DNA from: Lingula anatina
Lineage: Eukaryota; Brachiopoda; Lingulata; Lingulida; Lingulidae
NCBI RefSeq assembly: GCF_001039355.2
Contig: NW_019774181.1
Location: 1-64,000, forward strand
Direction of reading: 5' to 3'
Length of the DNA stretch: 64,000 nucleotides
Positions 58,901 to 64,000 of this stretch are shown in pieces. A program made the translations under genes and the position numbers. The number at the start of each line of letters is the position of its first letter. The first letter of the stretch is position 1. Below the pieces are notes generated by a model. That model saw nothing but the letters and a program-made list of their open reading frames with translations, was not told the DNA's origin and did not search any database.

Positions 58901-61900
58901 AATAGTGGAATTTTGATAATGGTGTGATGACTCTCACTGCCTTATTATGACAGTGGCAAATGAAAAATAACTGATCTGAAGCTGCACGTAATTTGTACAG
59001 GCCCAGAGTGCGAGACCACAGAATAACCAGTGTCTGTATAAAATTAAAATGTAAGAAATTGCCCTTATTATTCTTTCCTTATTTTGTGTGTATTTTCAGC
59101 TGTCAGAACGGGAAGTCCTGATTCTTCATGTGAATCAGATGAGGTCAGAGCTTGAGTCACGTACCATGCAGCTGCAAGCCGAGAAAGAAACGTATGAGAG
59201 ACTACAGACACACAATCACCAAAGAGGTAAGGATACAGAGATACAGATTTTATTATTATTTATTACTGTGTTCAAAGCAACAATTTCTATTTCTAGTATG
59301 TAAAGCTGAAGACAAAAAAATTACATTAAAAAACATGTAAACTGTTTCATCACAGTGTAATCTGTTCAAGTTATTCCAAAGTGTTATTTTCGTTAATATA
59401 CAGATGGAGATGCTCATATTTCATGACCCGTGTCAAATAGTTTTAAATAGGTTTTCAGGAATGGAAAAAAATCCATTTGACTTACACTGGTTTTGTGAGT
59501 AATGAGAATATTGATACTTTGCTTCTCACTGAAAATGGGAAGTTTATCAGCTAGCAAAGAATTACTAACACTACAGTTTCAAAGAATATTTTAAAATTGT
59601 ATCTTATTGAATTTCCAGATGTATCAGTGCAAACTAAATTTGAGGCTATGAAAAATGACAAAGACAGACTAAAAGAAAAAAGGAAGATATACTTTGAAAT
59701 GAGGTAACTTTTTTTTAACCAGCATAAGGCTGCATTCACAAGAACTGTAATAATTGTAATTAATTGAAAAAAAGAACAAAACTTTTAGTTTGTCTCAGAA
59801 AATGCTTGATTTTCCCACCTCCACCTTAATCCCTAATATTTTGCCCACATCGAATATTATAAAAGAAACTCTTTGCTGTCTTCCTACCACTTAAAGCACA
59901 TACCTGTGCCCTCCAAGTCAATATCTTTGTTTAACGGCATATATATTTACACCAATTTCTTCTTGATCATAATTTACATAATATTTGTGAACACAAATTT
60001 TTATGAAACATCTACATCAGTCTATAAATCATTTTGATATGATGATTTCAGGGAACAGTACCTTAAAGCCAATGCACAGTTGATTATGAGGAAGAAACAG
60101 TTGATAGCGGATTTAGCTTTTTATATTTATCCACTGAGAGAGGTAAGGTGAAGCTCTTTTAGTTCTTATTTGATGCAGGGTTATTATTAGTAGAGAGTTA
60201 CTGTCTTATTGTTATGGTAATTTAATTTCCCTGAAGATGGTGTCTCATGAGACACTAAAATATAACTCTTGAGTTTAGTTATCATTTGAAGGAAGTTTTA
60301 TCATTTAAATTTTTTTATGCATAAAGCAGCTGCTAAAATCCTTTACAGGGTTACTGTATTATAGAAGTTAAAACTGATGCTTGTGATACGTAATATTGTT
60401 TGAGTGAGGATCTTTCTTTCTTTCTTTATTTATTGAAAAGTTCTGACATAATTTTCTCTCATTGGTTGATTGTAATAGGAATTGGAATCTCATAAAATAA
60501 TTTTTTAAAGTTTCCGTTTTGCATGATTTAATTTGGTTTTTCTAGGAAAAAAATGGAATTTTCACAATAGGAAAGGTTAGACTTCCAAATTCAGAGGATT
60601 TCCAAGGTACGGCAGCTTTAATACATGACCTGCAATGTCTAAAGAAAATATTAAAACAGTTAAACAGTGTTTAAGCAGTGATATTCTTTAGTCTACACAA
60701 TTTTAAATTTATTCATATTTATAATTGAAAATCAGTATGTTTCTTGTGACTGCTAACTTCTCAACTCTGAAAAAATTCCTACGTGCAAATTTCACAGGGA
60801 AAAATAATATAAAACTTTTTCTGTTCAGGTCAAGATGAGACCATGATCGCTGTGGCGCTGGGCGCTACTGCCCACATGGTTCAGATGATAGCTCAGTTTC
60901 TGGACATTCCACTTCGATACGCCATAGATCACCGCTGCTCCAAGTCCAAGATACGAGATCATATCACTCCTAAGTTACCTGATAAAGAGAGAGAGTGAGT
61001 TTTATACAGTGATTTAGTATCGTGGTGTTTGTATTTGTTAAATAGCTGAAATGGGAAATAATGTGACAAACAAACAGGCCCTTGGATAAGTGAGATGAAG
61101 AGAATACTGAATCAAAGAAATCCCCATCATGAAAATATTTTTGTCAAAGTCCATATCATTTTGTAAAATATTATTTTATTCATTTATTTAATCTGAATCT
61201 TTCATCATTGTCAGAGCTTTAGAATGAGGTCCTAATGTCCATATTTCTGTCAAACTGCTTGATAGTTTCCTGCTTTTTATTTGTCCAGAATTCATTTAAT
61301 TTAATTGATTATATATATTTTTTCATTTCAGCTTTCCACTGTACGGGAAGGGTAAAGACAAATTTCAGTTTAACTACGCTGTGTATTTGTTAAACAAAAA
61401 CATTGCCCAGGTTGGTGATATTTCCCCTACTATTTCATTTTACTTTGAATAAATACATGCAGATTGTAAAATAAATATATTTTTCTTTAAATTCTTTAAA
61501 TTATATGGAATGTTTTGTCAGACTTAGTCATTTTTTGTTTTGTTTTGCAGTCACTAAATATTTAATTTAAAAAAGTCAAACTTCCAGCCCAGCTGCTAAG
61601 AATTTATAAGTGCATAATTTGAAAAAAAAAAGAAATAAAAGATAATAAAAAAAACAACTATTTTGTTTCAGCTGCGTTACTACTGTGGGTTGGGAACAAC
61701 AGATCTCAGATTAACATTGCCAAACTTACAGAGCCTGCTAGAGCTCAGGCTGGGGGTGAAATTGTGAGTATCCAGAGATTTTAGCCCAGTGGGTTTATAG
61801 AGTCTGCATAAGAATGGTATTTGTAGTATTTATTTGTCTTTTTTTTATTCTTTAAAAACATGACAGATATGAAAGCTATTTTTCCATAGAATATTAAGCT

Positions 61901-63272
61901 CTTAGTGAACGTCGTGGTGGCCTTGGAAAGTTGGTAGTGCATTTTGAAGGAAAGTGCAGGTTATACCAAGCCTTTTAGATAAACTGGGCTTCCTCAGGCA
62001 TCTGCATTGATATAATAATAATATATACTTACATATATTCTCTTTCACACAGAAGGAGGTTTAGGCAGGATGCACAGTAACTGGACATATAGACATAAAT
62101 ATAAATATTGAAGATGATTACATTTATATAATAATTATTATTGGAATTTGATTAAAATATATTTTGTGTATTACAGAGACCAACCAGGCACTATTGATAT
62201 GTCTCAGAAACTCAGGATTCCTATGGACCCTCGTCTTGTCAGCCGGCAGGGCTCGGTGCAGAGTTTTTCTTCCATGGGATCTACCAGGGACTCCAGCGTA
62301 AACTTTGCTTACACCCAGGAATTTGAGGACATTTTGGCTGAGGAAAAAGGAAAACACGGTGGCAGGGAAGTTCCCAGAAAAGACATGCAACAGTCTGTGT
62401 CCCGACAGCATAGTGTCGTTTTTAGTGACCTCAAAGGTCAAAGGTCACATTCACTCTCCCCTGATAGGCTGGGAGTAAATAGGGCGGTGATTCCGGGTCA
62501 AGATAACTTGCGAGTTTCGGGCAGTCAGGCAGCTAGAAACAAAAGAGTATTAGATGAAAGCTCAAGTCAAGAAGTGAGTAGAGATGATGAAGTTTCTAGG
62601 TCAGACCCTGAATCTGATTTAAAGGATGTATCACATTTGGAGTTGAGGGGTTCTGGCATTCTTCCTACAACATTAGCCACTGGGAAGTTAGACGACATAG
62701 ATGCTGGGTCATCAAATGACGAGAATCCGCATTCAGAATACGAGTCTGAATTCAAACAGTGGCAGAAACGACTGTCGAATGATGAGCCTTGTGAGATCAC
62801 TAGCCACTCTGGAGCCTCTTGTGAAAAAGAAGCAAGTCAGCTTGTGGAGACATCTGGTGTGGGAAATAGAAAATCACTTAGTGGACAAACAGTTGTGAAT
62901 GCAGATGACACAAAAATTAAACAAAATGGCAATGTTGGGATGGTTGCAGTTGACAATAATATCCCACCGAACAGCAATTTTAGTGCTCAAGTGAGTGAGG
63001 ACAGTGAATCACAGACAAAAAGGGCATTTCAAAATTTCCAAATTCCTCAAAACTGTGATACTCATCTGCAAATGCAGAGTGACTATAATATAAGCAATGG
63101 TGCTGCTCAGAACAACAGTTTAAAGATGGCTGCCAACAGCACAGTAGAGGGCGCTGTGATGTATGCAGAAGACACTATGACAGCCATGGAAAATGACATA
63201 ATTACTCAAAGGACATTGAGGCTTGAATCAGGGAGCCGAAGTTTTCGATGGCAGCCACCAAGTTCTGAGTGA
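55960..63272 (+). CDS. UVRAG: UV radiation resistance-associated gene protein (UVRAG)
   Basis: Exons: 55960(or 55958)-56078, 56432-56466, 56852-56915, 57255-57355, 57621-57710, 57998-58083, 58519-58624, 59100-59226, 59619-59703, 60052-60142, 60546-60606, 60829-60994, 61332-61410, 61672-61763, 62177-63272. All have GT-AG borders and matching phases. With the tentative first exon the product is 832 residues (human about 700). The N-terminus has a C2-type domain ([29 protein letters not shown]). A coiled coil follows (exons 7-9 of this list), then the conserved Atg14/UVRAG block: [47 protein letters not shown]. The large last exon (365 codons) is Ser/Gln-rich and probably disordered. UVRAG binds Beclin-1/VPS34 and the HOPS complex in autophagosome and endosome maturation. 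No frame damage seen. Confidence 0.95.
58336..58436. repeat. T run and C/A-rich low-complexity tract in UVRAG intron
   Basis: A T13 run, then repeats of CCCCCACCCCCAAC-type sequence just upstream of the exon at 58519. They could act as part of an extended pyrimidine tract. Confidence 0.8.
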
Positions 63273-64000
63273 ACATTTAGTTTTCAATCTCTCTTTTGTT
63301 ATAATGAGTCATTTTTGTCAATGTCCAAAACATGTAGAATGAACTTGTGTTTTTGGGTCAAATATCAGTTGGTCATAGCTAAGGGGCAGATAGATTTGCT
63401 GTTTCAAAATTAAGTTGATATTCATGTTAAACCAAGTGTATGTGCACCTTATTTCAAAGAATAACTTTTAAAAGTTTTTTTGTTTTTGTTCCACATGCAC
63501 TTTAGAAAATATAAAAAATGTTTTGTGACTACTGTTGGAAATATTTTAAATTGTGACTATCAGAAGAGCCTTTCTATTTGTAAAATTTCTAAGGGGCATT
63601 TTGTATTCCAAGGGTCCTTTTAGTTGTAGTGTTTGTTGGTCCTTAACTTGATGTTTGTTCAGTAGGCCAATTTTCTGCATTTCAGTGGCAAATGCTGTTT
63701 TAAAATGGGACCAGTTTCCACATGCTATATCCTTAAAACAAAAAAATTCGCAAAGTAAGATGGAGACATTGCACAACTGTTCCATTTAAATCTATAGACC
63801 ACTGAACATCCATATTTCATGCCCATAAAACTTAGAACTAATTCCCTTTTTTTTCCTTGCAAAACTTTTTCTTTTTCATCAGAGCAATGAACCTTGGGAG
63901 CAATGGAATTTGAGCATATAATCTTTTGGACTTTGGAACCCTCCCAGTTCCTGTATTGCAATATATTTTATGCAATATTTCAGTCAGTTTTCAGAGTTGT
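63273..64000 (+). other. UVRAG 3' untranslated region
   Basis: AT-rich sequence following TGA 63270-63272. I found no AATAAA, so the cleavage site may lie beyond the window or use a variant signal. Confidence 0.5.

Overview
Metazoan nuclear DNA: AT-rich, with spliced genes separated by long stretches of transposon relics. SRCR and von Willebrand A (VWA) exons, a UVRAG orthologue, PIF/Harbinger, Tc1/mariner, CR1/L2-like LINEs, a tRNA-derived SINE and a 'pearl'/Helentron-like family with ~160 bp tandem monomers together suggest a marine invertebrate. A bivalve or other lophotrochozoan, a lancelet or a hemichordate would all fit, and the sequence alone does not decide. Single-base N gaps at 33252, 35737, 40033 and 55380 and a 25-N gap at 51212-51236 mark assembly joins.

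Layout. 1-13 kb is almost entirely repeats: an RT relic broken by a SINE, a Tc1 relic, a short PIF/Harbinger element with clear ends (4645-5906), a decayed CR1/L2-like LINE (7.1-8.65 kb) and a pearl/Helentron-like element (10.7-12.5 kb). 13.1-14.85 kb is a LINE fragment split by a TIR element. 15.1-32.8 kb on the minus strand holds exons I assemble as one secreted or membrane protein: signal peptide, coiled coil, VWA, VWA, SRCR, SRCR. All exon phases match. The SRCR half lies in a 2.6 kb tandem duplication that also carries a Tc1 relic, and the VWA exon is separately duplicated. Further minus-strand exons at 35.4, 40.9 and perhaps 45.7 kb look like a second copy of the 5' (coiled-coil) module.

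28-48 kb is mostly mobile DNA: Tc1 elements at 30.0-31.4 and 38.2-39.8 kb with identifiable ends, several MITEs, and a possible small spliced transcript at 41.8-42.65 kb. 48.86-50.39 kb (minus) is an intronless 510-aa ankyrin-repeat gene with a Pro-rich and Lys/Glu-rich tail. 54-63.3 kb (plus) is a 15-16 exon UVRAG gene whose first intron carries a tRNA-Thr(UGU)-like sequence and whose upstream region has TALE-homeobox-like and CRE sites.

Function. UVRAG acts with Beclin-1/VPS34 in autophagy and endosome maturation. The VWA/SRCR protein would act at the cell surface or outside the cell in adhesion or pattern recognition. Nothing indicates that these genes work together; they are neighbours in a repeat-rich region.
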